A DNA stretch of 10,371 nt from an uncultured Oscillospiraceae bacterium (GTDB taxonomy: Bacteria > Bacillota > Clostridia > Oscillospirales > Acutalibacteraceae). The stretch lies in contig URNF01000071.1 of assembly GCA_900549155.1 (NCBI GenBank), forward strand, positions 1-10,371, given 5' to 3'. Both the position numbers and the translations under genes were made by a program. The notes under the pieces were generated by a model that searched no databases, was not told the origin of the DNA, and was given only the letters and a program-made list of their open reading frames with translations. Positions 1 through 7,662 of the stretch are shown piece by piece; the stretch's first letter is position 1, and each line of letters begins with the position of its first letter.

Positions 1-992
1 CCCTCGTTTGCGCCGAAGCCGTCCATTTCCACCAGCAGCTGGTTGAGCGTCTGTTCGCGCTCGTCATGACCGCCGCCGAGACCCGCGCCGCGCTGTCTGC
101 CGACAGCGTCGATCTCGTCGATAAAAATGATGCAGGGCGCATTTTTCTTTGCCTGATCGAAAAGATCGCGCACACGGGAAGCACCGACACCGACATACAT
201 CTCCACGAAGTCCGAGCCGGACATGGAGAAGAACGGGACATTTGCCTCGCCCGCAACCGCGCGGGCAAGCAGCGTCTTGCCTGTTCCCGGAGGGCCGACA
301 AGCAGCACGCCCTTCGGCACGCGCGCGCCCAGCTCGCGGAACCGTTTCGGCTCTTTGAGGAAGTCGACGATCTCGCTCAGTTCCTCTTTTTCTTCGTCCG
401 CGCCCGCCACATCTTCAAAGGTGGTCTTGCGCTTATCCTCCGCCGACGCTTTCGCTTTGACCTTTCCGAAGCTCATCATGCGCGAGCCGTCAAGACCGGA
501 AAGGGAACGCCGCATGGAAATGACAACGGCAACAATGAGCAGAACACCGAGGAGCAGCGACGGCAGCATGTTGATGATCCAGGAGCGCTGCGACACCGGT
601 TTCCAGTTATAGGTAATGTTGTTATCGGGATTGTCGTCGCGGTTGTTTGCATTGACAAGCGGCGTCACCAGATCGAGGAAGGTGCCGACATCCGGCACTT
701 TATAGGAAAGGACATCCTTGTCGTCGATCTTGCCGTCCTTGTTGACGTCCGTACGGTATTTTTCGCGCAGCGTGATCTGCAGCGCGCCCGTCCCGAGATC
801 CAGCGTGTAATCCTGCACCTGATCCTGTTCAAAATACGCGATGTATTCCGAATATTTCTCCGTGACGGCTTTCTGCGAGCTGCCGGGGTTCAGCAGCATC
901 CACAGCGCCACAAAAAATGCCAGCGGCACTGCGACGAACAGAAAAATACTCAGGGCGGATCTGCCGCCGTTGTTTTTAGGCTCCACGGTCAT
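1..992 (-). CDS. ftsH: ATP-dependent zinc metalloprotease FtsH, N-terminal part (cut by window edge)
   Basis: Membrane-anchored AAA+ protease that unfolds and degrades membrane and short-lived cytosolic proteins as a hexamer. About 330 residues are present: a short N-terminus, TM1 (about 13-35), an extracytoplasmic domain (about 36-137), TM2 (about 139-160), and then the AAA module. Walker A GPPGTGKT is at 233-240 and Walker B IIFIDEID at 288-295. The second region of homology, the HExxH zinc protease site and the stop codon lie beyond base 1. The extracytoplasmic domain carries a calcium-loop-like sequence at residues 82-93 (DVNKDGKIDDKD), which is unusual for FtsH. The gene lies 39 nt downstream of hpt, the common tilS-hpt-ftsH order. 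The start is uncertain: the AAGGAG site (995-1000) is only 2 nt from the ATG at 992 but 8 nt from an in-frame GTG at 986, so GTG may be the real start. Identity is certain from the AAA motifs plus two TM segments. Confidence 0.97.
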   Translation of the reverse strand, partial: MTVEPKNNGGRSALSIFLFVAVPLAFFVALWMLLNPGSSQKAVTEKYSEYIAYFEQDQVQDYTLDLGTGALQITLREKYRTDVNKDGKIDDKDVLSYKVPDVGTFLDLVTPLVNANNRDDNPDNNITYNWKPVSQRSWIINMLPSLLLGVLLIVAVVISMRRSLSGLDGSRMMSFGKVKAKASAEDKRKTTFEDVAGADEEKEELSEIVDFLKEPKRFRELGARVPKGVLLVGPPGTGKTLLARAVAGEANVPFFSMSGSDFVEMYVGVGASRVRDLFDQAKKNAPCIIFIDEIDAVGRQRGAGLGGGHDEREQTLNQLLVEMDGFGANE

Positions 993-994
993 GT

Positions 995-1000
995 CTCCTT
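995..1000 (-). promoter_or_regulatory. ftsH ribosome binding site (start-deciding)
   Basis: AAGGAG on the minus strand. The spacer to the ATG at 992 is only 2 nt, while the spacer to the in-frame GTG at 986 is 8 nt, which is close to the usual optimum. The site therefore favours a GTG start that shortens the protein by two residues. Confidence 0.6.
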
Positions 1001-1031
1001 CTTTGCCGCGCCCGAAAGCGGGGTAATCAAA

Positions 1032-1595
1032 TCAGCCCTGATAGATCTCAGGCTTCAAAACGCCGATATACGGCAGGTTGCGGTATCTCTCCGCATAATC
1101 GAGTCCGTAGCCGACGATAAATTTATCTTCCACTCTTGCGCCGACATAATCGGCAGTGATGTCTGCCTTGCGGCGCTCAGGTTTGTCAAGCAACGTGCAA
1201 AGACGGATGCTTGCGGGATTGCGCGCGGAAAGGTTTTTGAGCAGGAAAGACAGCGTGTTGCCGGAGTCCAGAATGTCCTCCACAACCAAAATGTCCTTGC
1301 CCGCAAGCGACTGGTCGAGATCCTTCAAAATCCGCACCTCGCCTGAAGAGGTCGTTCCGTTGCCATAGCTGGAAACCGCCAGAAAATCAATGGCGCAGTG
1401 AATGGTGATCTGCCGCATCAGATCCGCCATGAAGATAAGCGAGCCTTTCAAAACGCTCACCATCAGCAAATTCTTGCCCGCATAGTCGCGGTTGATCTGT
1501 GCGCCGATGCGCGCGACGATCTCATGCAGCTGTTCCTCTGTAAACAGGATTTCCTCAACATCGTCGTGTATACTCACAGCTTTTTCCTCTAACAT
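1032..1595 (-). CDS. hpt: Hypoxanthine (guanine) phosphoribosyltransferase
   Basis: Cytosolic purine-salvage enzyme that transfers phosphoribose from PRPP to hypoxanthine or guanine, giving IMP or GMP. The 187-residue length is normal for the bacterial family (about 180). The PRPP-binding loop is clear: VVEDILDSGNT at 104-114 with the acidic pair E106/D107. VLKGSLIF (48-55) holds the conserved Lys-Gly of the PPi loop. The flexible-loop serine-tyrosine (S76-Y77, in SSYGNGTTSSG) and the base-binding region LLDKPERR (135-142) followed by VGYGLDYAERYRNLPYIG (161-178) complete the fold. The start is supported by AGGAG at 1603-1607, 7 nt upstream; that site abuts the tilS stop codon and suggests coupled translation. 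Gap to tilS is 12 nt. The position between tilS and ftsH is widely conserved in Firmicutes. Confidence 0.97.
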   Translation of the reverse strand: MLEEKAVSIHDDVEEILFTEEQLHEIVARIGAQINRDYAGKNLLMVSVLKGSLIFMADLMRQITIHCAIDFLAVSSYGNGTTSSGEVRILKDLDQSLAGKDILVVEDILDSGNTLSFLLKNLSARNPASIRLCTLLDKPERRKADITADYVGARVEDKFIVGYGLDYAERYRNLPYIGVLKPEIYQG

Positions 1596-1607
1596 ATCAA
1601 CACTCCT

Positions 1608-2978
1608 CTAATAGTTGTCCGCGCGATAAAACAGCAGCACCCGTTTTGTATCCGCAGTCATTTTCACACGTTCGTCACAGGAATATCCCGTGACAAGCAC
1701 CACACCGTCGCGGTCGCACAAAAGCGGTATCCGCTCGCGCTCCCACACATCGACGCGATTCTCGTTAAAATATTTTTTGAGCGTCTTGCCCACCCCGTTC
1801 ACAGGATGAAACGCGTCGCCCGCTTTGCGCTGCCGTATGAGGATATCGGAACATATCTTATCATAGTCCAGCGCAAATTTTAAGACATTTTTGTGAATTT
1901 TGCGTGTTTCTTCAAAATTCTCGCGCGATACGCAGGTCGCGCTGTAGGTCTCACCGGCAATCTCATAGGTGCTGCCTACACAAAGCGGCATTTCAAAATA
2001 TGCCGTTTTTTGACAAGCGGAAAGCCTGTACACCCGCAGTGTCTCCCCGACAACGGCGACACGCACATCACCGGGCAGATCAACGCTGCCGCCATCCTTC
2101 AGCGCCGCTTCCAAAAGAGCAATGTGGCACGCTTCGGCGTCCGCCCCGCAATCCCGCAAAATGCGGCAAAGCGCACGGCGCTGCAAAACGGGCGGTGCAT
2201 CGCGAAGCACGGACACGGCAAAGCGGTCAGTCGCCAGTCGCGCCCGTTTTTGCCACTCTGCCGCGAGATCATCCAAAAAGGCATCCTCTTCCCGCAGCCC
2301 GACAGTCAGTCGGTCACAGGCAGCAGCCACCTGCGGATTGATCGCGCGCAGCTGCGGCACGACCAACGCGCGCACGCGGTTGCGGCTGTATGTAATGTCG
2401 GCATTGGTAGCGTCCGTCACATAGGGAATATGCTTTTCGGCACAATATGCCTCGATCTGCGCCCGCGTGCAGGAAAGCAGCGGACGGATGTGCATGCCGT
2501 CGATCGGCGGAATGCCGCACAGACCGTGTAAAGAGCTTCCCCTTGTCAGATGCAGCAACACCGTTTCCAAATTGTCGTCCGCCGTGTGTGCGGTAGCAAT
2601 GAACGGATAGGCATATTCCTGCGCCAAACGGTGGAAATAGTCATAGCGAATGCGGCGTCCCGCCGCTTCGATCCCCTCGCCGCGCCGTGCCTCCTTGGCA
2701 ACGTCAGCGTGCAGCACCGCAAGCGGCACACAAAGCGTCTCACACTGACCGCGCACAAACGCCTCGTCCGTGTCCGCCTGCTTGCCGCGCAGACCATGGT
2801 GCACATGTGCGGCAACAAGCGACAGGCGCATTTCCTCACGCAGGGCGACAAGTGCGTGCAGCAGCGTCATGGAGTCCGCGCCGCCGGACACGGCGACCAC
2901 AATGCCGCGGTCTGCCCCGTCGGACAAAAAGCGTTCCAGCCACTGTCGCAGCGTTTCTTCCACGCACGGTTTTTCCAT
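1608..2978 (-). CDS. tilS: tRNA(Ile)-lysidine synthetase TilS
   Basis: Modifies the wobble cytidine of the CAU-anticodon tRNA-Ile to lysidine using ATP and lysine, so that AUA is read as isoleucine; essential in most bacteria. The 456-residue length fits the full-length family form with a C-terminal domain. The N-terminal PP-loop ATPase is clear: SGGADS (31-36), HVHHGLRG (58-65), ATAHTADDNLET (128-139), LTRGSSLHGL (144-153), DATNAD (189-194) and SRNRVR (198-203). The C-terminal tRNA-binding domain shows the typical IRQRKAGDAF (381-390) and KTLKKYFNENRV (398-409). The start is supported by GGGAG at 2986-2990 with a 7-nt spacer, 15 nt after the dnaB stop. The downstream hpt gene begins 12 nt after its stop. 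Nothing appears broken or missing. Confidence 0.97.
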   Translation of the reverse strand: MEKPCVEETLRQWLERFLSDGADRGIVVAVSGGADSMTLLHALVALREEMRLSLVAAHVHHGLRGKQADTDEAFVRGQCETLCVPLAVLHADVAKEARRGEGIEAAGRRIRYDYFHRLAQEYAYPFIATAHTADDNLETVLLHLTRGSSLHGLCGIPPIDGMHIRPLLSCTRAQIEAYCAEKHIPYVTDATNADITYSRNRVRALVVPQLRAINPQVAAACDRLTVGLREEDAFLDDLAAEWQKRARLATDRFAVSVLRDAPPVLQRRALCRILRDCGADAEACHIALLEAALKDGGSVDLPGDVRVAVVGETLRVYRLSACQKTAYFEMPLCVGSTYEIAGETYSATCVSRENFEETRKIHKNVLKFALDYDKICSDILIRQRKAGDAFHPVNGVGKTLKKYFNENRVDVWERERIPLLCDRDGVVLVTGYSCDERVKMTADTKRVLLFYRADNY

Positions 2979-2993
2979 AGGTTTTCTCCCGCC

Positions 2994-4364
2994 TTATCCG
3001 ATCTCGGAACGGTTGTCCACCGCCAAGAACTGCGTGAACTCGCCCTGCCAGGCAAGCGGCACATTGCCGAGCTCGCCGTGGCGGTTTTTCGCCACGATGA
3101 TCTCCGACGAATTCTGCGAAACCGCAGTCGGATCCTGCTGCTCATTGCTGTAGTAGGCATCACGGTAGATAAACAGCACCTGATCCGCGTCCTGTTCGAT
3201 AGAGCCGGATTCACGCAGATCGGAAAGTCCCGGCTTGCGGCTGCCGCCGCTCTGCTTTTCGGGGCTTCTCGAAAGCTGCGCCGCCACCATGACCGGCACG
3301 TCCAGCTCTTTCGCCATGATCTTTAAGCTGCGGGTGATCTCACTGACCTCCTGCACACGGTTATCGGTCTTTTTCGCACCGTGCATCAGCTGGAGATAGT
3401 CCACCACCACGAAGCTGAGATTTTTGAGACGGCGCAGCCGTGCTTTCATTTCGGGCACGGTGATGGTCGCCGTTTCGTCCAGATAGATCGGCGCTTTGCA
3501 AAGAATGCTTGACGCCGTTCCCAGCCGCTGCCACTCGTCGGGCGACAGCATGCCGGTGCGCAGATTTTTGCTCGGCACGCGTGCCTCACCGGAAAGCAGA
3601 CGGTTGACCATCTGTTCCCTGGACATTTCGAGATTGAAGATCGCCACCGTGCGGTTCTGCTGCACGGCAACATTGCGGGCAATGTTCAGAATGAAGCTGG
3701 TCTTGCCCATGCCGGGACGTGCGCCGACGATGATCAGGTCGGAGCGGTTGAGTCCCGTCGTCACGGCATCCAGCGTCGAAATGCCGCTGGGGATGCCCAC
3801 ATATTTGTCACGTTCGCTCGAATTGAGCTTCGTGTACATTTCATAGTTGCTGGCGATGACATCGCTGATGTGCACCAACCCGCCGAGCTGTTTTCCCTGC
3901 CGTATGGCATAGATCTTCTGTTCCGCCGACTCCAGCAGCTCCTCGGCGTTTGCCGTGGGATCCATGGCGTCATTGATAATGGTGCGGGATGCGACGATCA
4001 GCTGGCGCGCATCGTATTTTTCCCGCACGATCTTGATATAGTTCGGCAGGTTCGGTATGAACGGAACAGTCTGCGCCAGCTTCAGAAGATACGCTTTGCC
4101 CTCTTCACCGGCAAAAAAGCCCTCGGATTTGAGCGACTCCAAAACCGTGACAAAGTCAATGGTGCGGTTTTCGTTCATCTTGTCGCTCATCACGCGAAAG
4201 ATCGCCTGATGCTCGGGCAAATAAAAATGCTCCGTGCGCAGCGCGTCCGCCACATCGTTCATGCACTGCGGTTCGACCAAGACCGCGCCAAGCACCGCCT
4301 GTTCCGCCTCAAGACTGTAGGGCAGTCCCAGACCGTCCCCGGTGAACGCCTGATTGTCAGCCAT
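2994..4364 (-). CDS. dnaB: Replicative DNA helicase DnaB (DnaC of Bacillus)
   Basis: Hexameric 5'-3' helicase that unwinds DNA ahead of the replisome and recruits primase. The 456 residues match the usual length, with no intein insertion at the Walker sites where inteins are common in this family. Domain order: N-terminal collar (about 15-115, starting LPYSLEAEQAVLGA), a linker, then the RecA-like motor. Motor motifs: Walker A GARPGMGKT (214-222), catalytic E246 in FNLEMSRE, Walker B VVVDYLQLM (319-327), the AAQLSR sensor (361-366), SDLRESGSIEQDAD (381-394), and K426/R428 in AKNRHGELG, the trans-acting arginine-finger region. The RBS is AGGGGG, with a 7-nt spacer from the ATG at 4364. It lies 34 nt downstream of rplI; the gdpP-rplI-dnaB order is a familiar Firmicutes neighbourhood. 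The downstream tilS start is 15 nt away. Confidence 0.98.
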   Translation of the reverse strand: MADNQAFTGDGLGLPYSLEAEQAVLGAVLVEPQCMNDVADALRTEHFYLPEHQAIFRVMSDKMNENRTIDFVTVLESLKSEGFFAGEEGKAYLLKLAQTVPFIPNLPNYIKIVREKYDARQLIVASRTIINDAMDPTANAEELLESAEQKIYAIRQGKQLGGLVHISDVIASNYEMYTKLNSSERDKYVGIPSGISTLDAVTTGLNRSDLIIVGARPGMGKTSFILNIARNVAVQQNRTVAIFNLEMSREQMVNRLLSGEARVPSKNLRTGMLSPDEWQRLGTASSILCKAPIYLDETATITVPEMKARLRRLKNLSFVVVDYLQLMHGAKKTDNRVQEVSEITRSLKIMAKELDVPVMVAAQLSRSPEKQSGGSRKPGLSDLRESGSIEQDADQVLFIYRDAYYSNEQQDPTAVSQNSSEIIVAKNRHGELGNVPLAWQGEFTQFLAVDNRSEIG

Positions 4365-4398
4365 TCCGACACCCCCTTTTCAAAAATGTATGTACCGC

Positions 4399-4839
4399 TT
4401 ATTCGGTCACCGTCACCGTGATCTTGGCGACAACGCCGGGGTGCAGCTTGATTTCCACGGGATAGGCACCGAACGCCTTGATGTCATCCATCACGATCTT
4501 GCGCTTGTCGAGCTGCAGCGAAAAACGGCGGTTGAGCTCCTCGGCGACTTCCTTGCTCGTGACCGAGCCGAACAGCTTGCCGCTCTGCCCCGCTTTCGCG
4601 TGCAGCGTCAGCCCCTGTCCCTTCAGCAGTGCGGCGGCGTCCTCCGCCTTTTGCTTTTCGACCGCCGCGTGATATTTTACCGACTCCTCTTTGTTGCGAA
4701 ACTCATTCATCGCCTGCGCATCCGCGACAATGGCGAGATTGCGCGGGAACAGGAAGTTTCGTGCATACCCGTCGGAGACGGAAACAAGGTCACCCGCTTT
4801 GCCGTGACCCTTGACGTCCTGCTTCAAAATAACTTTCAT
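4399..4839 (-). CDS. rplI: 50S ribosomal protein L9
   Basis: Large-subunit protein that binds 23S rRNA with its N-terminal domain and stretches its C-terminal domain away from the ribosome, helping to maintain reading frame. The 146-residue length is standard. The N-terminal domain begins MKVILKQDVKGHGKAGD and carries the family signature around VSDGYARNFLFPR (21-33). A central helix (about 42-75, rich in K, E and A) links to the C-terminal domain, which contains GKLFGSVTSKEVAEEL (87-102) and a typical HPGVVAKITVTV end. RBS is AAAGGA at 4849-4854, 9 nt from the ATG. Gap to gdpP is 24 nt and to dnaB 34 nt, so it sits in the middle of the operon. Confidence 0.98.
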   Translation of the reverse strand: MKVILKQDVKGHGKAGDLVSVSDGYARNFLFPRNLAIVADAQAMNEFRNKEESVKYHAAVEKQKAEDAAALLKGQGLTLHAKAGQSGKLFGSVTSKEVAEELNRRFSLQLDKRKIVMDDIKAFGAYPVEIKLHPGVVAKITVTVTE

Positions 4840-4863
4840 ATATATTCATCCTTTCCGGTAGAA

Positions 4864-6819
4864 TTACCGCTCCCGCAGATAGGCGTCGATCGCGTCTTTC
4901 AGCGTCTGCACCGCTGCGTCCATATCCGTATTTTTGAGCAATGCGCCCGCCATCGTCAAATGACCGCCGCCGCCCAGCTTTTCCGTGATGAGCTGCACGT
5001 TGACCTCGCCCATCGAGCGCGCGGAGATGTTGACATCCCTGTCCATAGCAATGAGGGTGAAGGACGCTTTGACGCCGCGGATGGTCAAAAGCTCGTTTGC
5101 CGCCTGCGATGCGGCGATGCGGATGTCCGCACCGCTGCCGCTGCCGACAGCAATCGCCATTTCTTTATAGATCGTCGCCTCGGAAACAAGTGCCGACTTC
5201 TTGCGATACAGCTCAATGTCATTGGAAAACAGACTTTGCACCAGCACGGTGTCCGCGCCGAGCCGCCGCAGATATGCCGCCGCCTCAAAGGTGCGCGCCC
5301 CTGCTTTCAGAACAAAGTTGCGAGTGTCGAGAATGATGCCGCAAAGCAGCGCTTCCGCCTCGACTTTGCCCGGTCCCGGCTCTCCCATATATTGCAGCAG
5401 TTCCGCGACCATCTCCGATGCCGAGGACGCAGACGGTTCATGATAAAACAGCACCGCGTTTTCAATGGCATCTACCATGCGGCGGTGATGGTCAATGACC
5501 GCCACCATCTTGGCGCGGCGATACAGCTTCTCCGATTCCAGCCGCTGCGGATGATGCGTGTCGGTGATGATGAGCAGTGTGTTGTCGTCCACCATCAGTT
5601 CTGCGTCCGACGGCTCCAAAAACAGCGTCTCGTCCTTTTGCCGCAGATAATCAATGAGTTCGCGTGCCAGTGTCTTTTCGCGCTCCACCACCACATAGGC
5701 GGATTTGCCGCGCTTTTTGGCGACCATCGCCAGTGCCGCGGCAGAACCGATGCTGTCCATGTCCGAAAAGGCATGTCCCATGATGAGCACACGGTTGCTG
5801 TTTTGCATCAGCTCGGACAGCGCGGACGCCACCATGCGGGTGCGCACCTTCGTGCGGCGTTCCACGCCCTTGGAGACGCCGCCGTAGAAATCAAAACCGT
5901 TTTTGGTCTTCACAGCCGCCTGGTCGCCGCCGCGCCCCAGCGCCATTTCCAGCGCCTGCGCCGCCATGTTGCCCGACTCAGCGACCGTTTTGCCCTGTCC
6001 GACACCGATGGAAAGCGTGATCCGTTTATGTACGCCGTCGGACATATTGCGTACCCGATCCAGAATTTCAAAGCGGTTGCGGATCATGGCATCGAGATGC
6101 CGCTTTTCCGTGATGATGAGGAAACGGTCGCTGTCATACTTTTGCAGAATGCCGGTGTCCTTGCCGATCCAATCCTCCAAAAGCGTTTCCACAGCCCCAG
6201 CCAACTGCGCCCGTTCGCTGTCCCGCACCTCGGAGGAAAGCTCCTCGAGGTTGTCGATGAAAACAGACAGCACGACAGGACGGCTGGCAGTGTATTCCTC
6301 CGCGATCTCCTTGAGACGCGTGTTGTCCACATAGTACAGAAGAACAAAATCCGTGTCCTCTTCCTGCAGTGTGCTTGTGTAGACGTTATACCGCTTTTTG
6401 CCGTAGGTGACATCCAGCAGCGACTTGCGGCGGATGTCCTGCAAGGTATAGCCGCCGGTGATATCGGATAGCGTGCTGCCGTAGGCCTCGACGCCGTTTA
6501 GAATATGATTGCGGAAGTCGTCGTTATACCACAAAAGCACGCCGTCCGCGGAACCGACCGCGACGGGCAGCGGAAAATGCGAAAGGGACATGCGGTTTTC
6601 ACGGCTCAGCTGCTCCGCAATGTGCGAAAGATAGCGCCGAAAAGCCCGTTGCGAACGCAAATGGAACAGCACGACCGTGATGATGGCAACAACCGTCAGC
6701 AGTGCACTGACGCAGAAAAACCGAAAGCTGAAAAAATATGCCGCGACGGTCTGTGCCGTCATGAGCACCAGCACTGCCAGTGACAGCGGCGTATTCGGAT
6801 ATGCCTGTTTGCGTTTCAT
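4864..6819 (-). CDS. gdpP: Membrane-bound c-di-AMP phosphodiesterase GdpP (DHH-DHHA1)
   Basis: Hydrolyses cyclic di-AMP to pApA, lowering a messenger that controls potassium uptake, osmolyte balance and cell-wall stress. The 651 residues are close to B. subtilis GdpP (659). Layout: two N-terminal TM segments (about 13-31 and 35-53), a PAS-like region (about 82-165) around AVGSADGVLLWYNDDF, a degenerate GGDEF domain (about 175-305) in which YDSDRFLI (228-235) replaces the active signature, then DHH (about 342-500) and DHHA1 (to 651). Phosphodiesterase residues are intact: GHAFSDMDS (348-356; H349, D353, D355), D420 in ITDTHHP, DHH at 443-445, D499 in ILDT, and GGGGH at 616-620 in DHHA1. RBS AGGAGG at 6827-6832, 7-nt spacer. 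It lies 35 nt after the EEP gene and 24 nt before rplI. The PAS-like domain may bind heme as in known GdpP; this is not visible in the sequence. Confidence 0.96.
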   Translation of the reverse strand: MKRKQAYPNTPLSLAVLVLMTAQTVAAYFFSFRFFCVSALLTVVAIITVVLFHLRSQRAFRRYLSHIAEQLSRENRMSLSHFPLPVAVGSADGVLLWYNDDFRNHILNGVEAYGSTLSDITGGYTLQDIRRKSLLDVTYGKKRYNVYTSTLQEEDTDFVLLYYVDNTRLKEIAEEYTASRPVVLSVFIDNLEELSSEVRDSERAQLAGAVETLLEDWIGKDTGILQKYDSDRFLIITEKRHLDAMIRNRFEILDRVRNMSDGVHKRITLSIGVGQGKTVAESGNMAAQALEMALGRGGDQAAVKTKNGFDFYGGVSKGVERRTKVRTRMVASALSELMQNSNRVLIMGHAFSDMDSIGSAAALAMVAKKRGKSAYVVVEREKTLARELIDYLRQKDETLFLEPSDAELMVDDNTLLIITDTHHPQRLESEKLYRRAKMVAVIDHHRRMVDAIENAVLFYHEPSASSASEMVAELLQYMGEPGPGKVEAEALLCGIILDTRNFVLKAGARTFEAAAYLRRLGADTVLVQSLFSNDIELYRKKSALVSEATIYKEMAIAVGSGSGADIRIAASQAANELLTIRGVKASFTLIAMDRDVNISARSMGEVNVQLITEKLGGGGHLTMAGALLKNTDMDAAVQTLKDAIDAYLRER

Positions 6820-6854
6820 GCCGTTCCCTCCTTTTTCACATACCGCACAGAAAG

Positions 6855-7640
6855 TTATATGTCGGTGCCGATCTCAACACACACGGGATAATGATCCGAC
6901 AAATAGATGCCCTCGTCGCAATCATCCCATGTGCGCACGGACTGAACATGGGCTTTTATAGATTCCGTCACGAAGATATAATCGATCTTTATGGCTGTTT
7001 GTCCCCAGCCGTGGAAGGTGACATCAATCGTATCGGTGATGTCATAAACCTTGAACACATCGTTATTTTTGCAATACTTTATGGTATCGGATGTCGGCTG
7101 CGCATTGAAGTCGCCCGCAATGAGCGTCGGCATAGCGTCCACCCGATCACGCTCACTCGTGGTCTGCAGCACCTGGTGGATGCCCTCCACGCGCGCCTCA
7201 TCCGACACATGATCGAGATGAACATTCACCGCGCGGAACACCAGACCTGTGAGCACATCACGGAGCTTCAGCGTGAGGCACATGCGCGGGCAATCACTCT
7301 GATTGGCATATCTCGATCCGACAACATACGGCGTCGGACTGAGCCAATAGCTTTCAAATCCGAGAACCTGCACACGCTCGTTCAGAACCGCCGTGTACAG
7401 TCCCTCACCGACATAGCCGACCTCGCGGAAATGCCCGATGAACGTATACTCCGGCAGCATCCTTTTCAGCAATTCCAGATGTGCACCCTGCACTTCTTGA
7501 AACAGGATCACATCCGGCTTTTCCTGCAGGATCTTCTCATAAACCATTCCTGCACGGTGCACAAAACCGTTTATGCCGTCCCCGCACCCTTTCCACACGC
7601 AGCGGATATTGAAGGTCACCACTTTCAAATTTGCGCTCAT
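6855..7640 (-). CDS. Endonuclease/exonuclease/phosphatase (EEP) family hydrolase
   Basis: A cytosolic metal-dependent phosphoesterase of the DNase I/exonuclease III fold; 261 residues, no signal peptide or TM segment. The family active-site set is complete: N11 (VTFNIR), E49 (LFQEVQ), H141 (NVHLDH), D177 and N179 (AGDFNAQP), D220 (KIDYIF) and the terminal D249-H250 (LSDHYP). The substrate cannot be read from the sequence: relatives act on DNA ends, RNA, phosphoinositides or nucleotides. Its neighbours are RNase J (22 nt upstream) and GdpP (35 nt downstream), so a role in RNA or nucleotide turnover is a reasonable inference but no more. The start is supported by AGGAG at 7647-7651 with a 6-nt spacer. 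I do not recognise a specific named gene. Family assignment is firm, function open. Confidence 0.9.
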   Translation of the reverse strand: MSANLKVVTFNIRCVWKGCGDGINGFVHRAGMVYEKILQEKPDVILFQEVQGAHLELLKRMLPEYTFIGHFREVGYVGEGLYTAVLNERVQVLGFESYWLSPTPYVVGSRYANQSDCPRMCLTLKLRDVLTGLVFRAVNVHLDHVSDEARVEGIHQVLQTTSERDRVDAMPTLIAGDFNAQPTSDTIKYCKNNDVFKVYDITDTIDVTFHGWGQTAIKIDYIFVTESIKAHVQSVRTWDDCDEGIYLSDHYPVCVEIGTDI

Positions 7641-7662
7641 AGGCTACTCCTTTTTTTGCCGT

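Noticed and set aside
993..1031. Small inverted repeat (CCCG/CGGG) between hpt and ftsH as a terminator
   Set aside because: Stem of only 4 bp with no following T tract; too weak to support.
66..1346. Plus-strand open frame (426 codons) opposite ftsH and hpt
   Set aside because: Spans two genuine genes and their intergenic gap on the opposite strand; composition is typical of an antisense shadow and no family resemblance is visible.
4354..6471. Very long plus-strand open frame (705 codons) antisense to gdpP and rplI
   Set aside because: It lies opposite well-recognised genes, its product is rich in Arg, His and Gln with no domain pattern, and it has no RBS. Open antisense frames of this kind arise from the codon bias of GC-rich genes.
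4864..6819. GdpP GGDEF region as an active diguanylate cyclase
   Set aside because: The signature is YDSDRF rather than GG(D/E)EF; degenerate GGDEF domains are normal in GdpP proteins.
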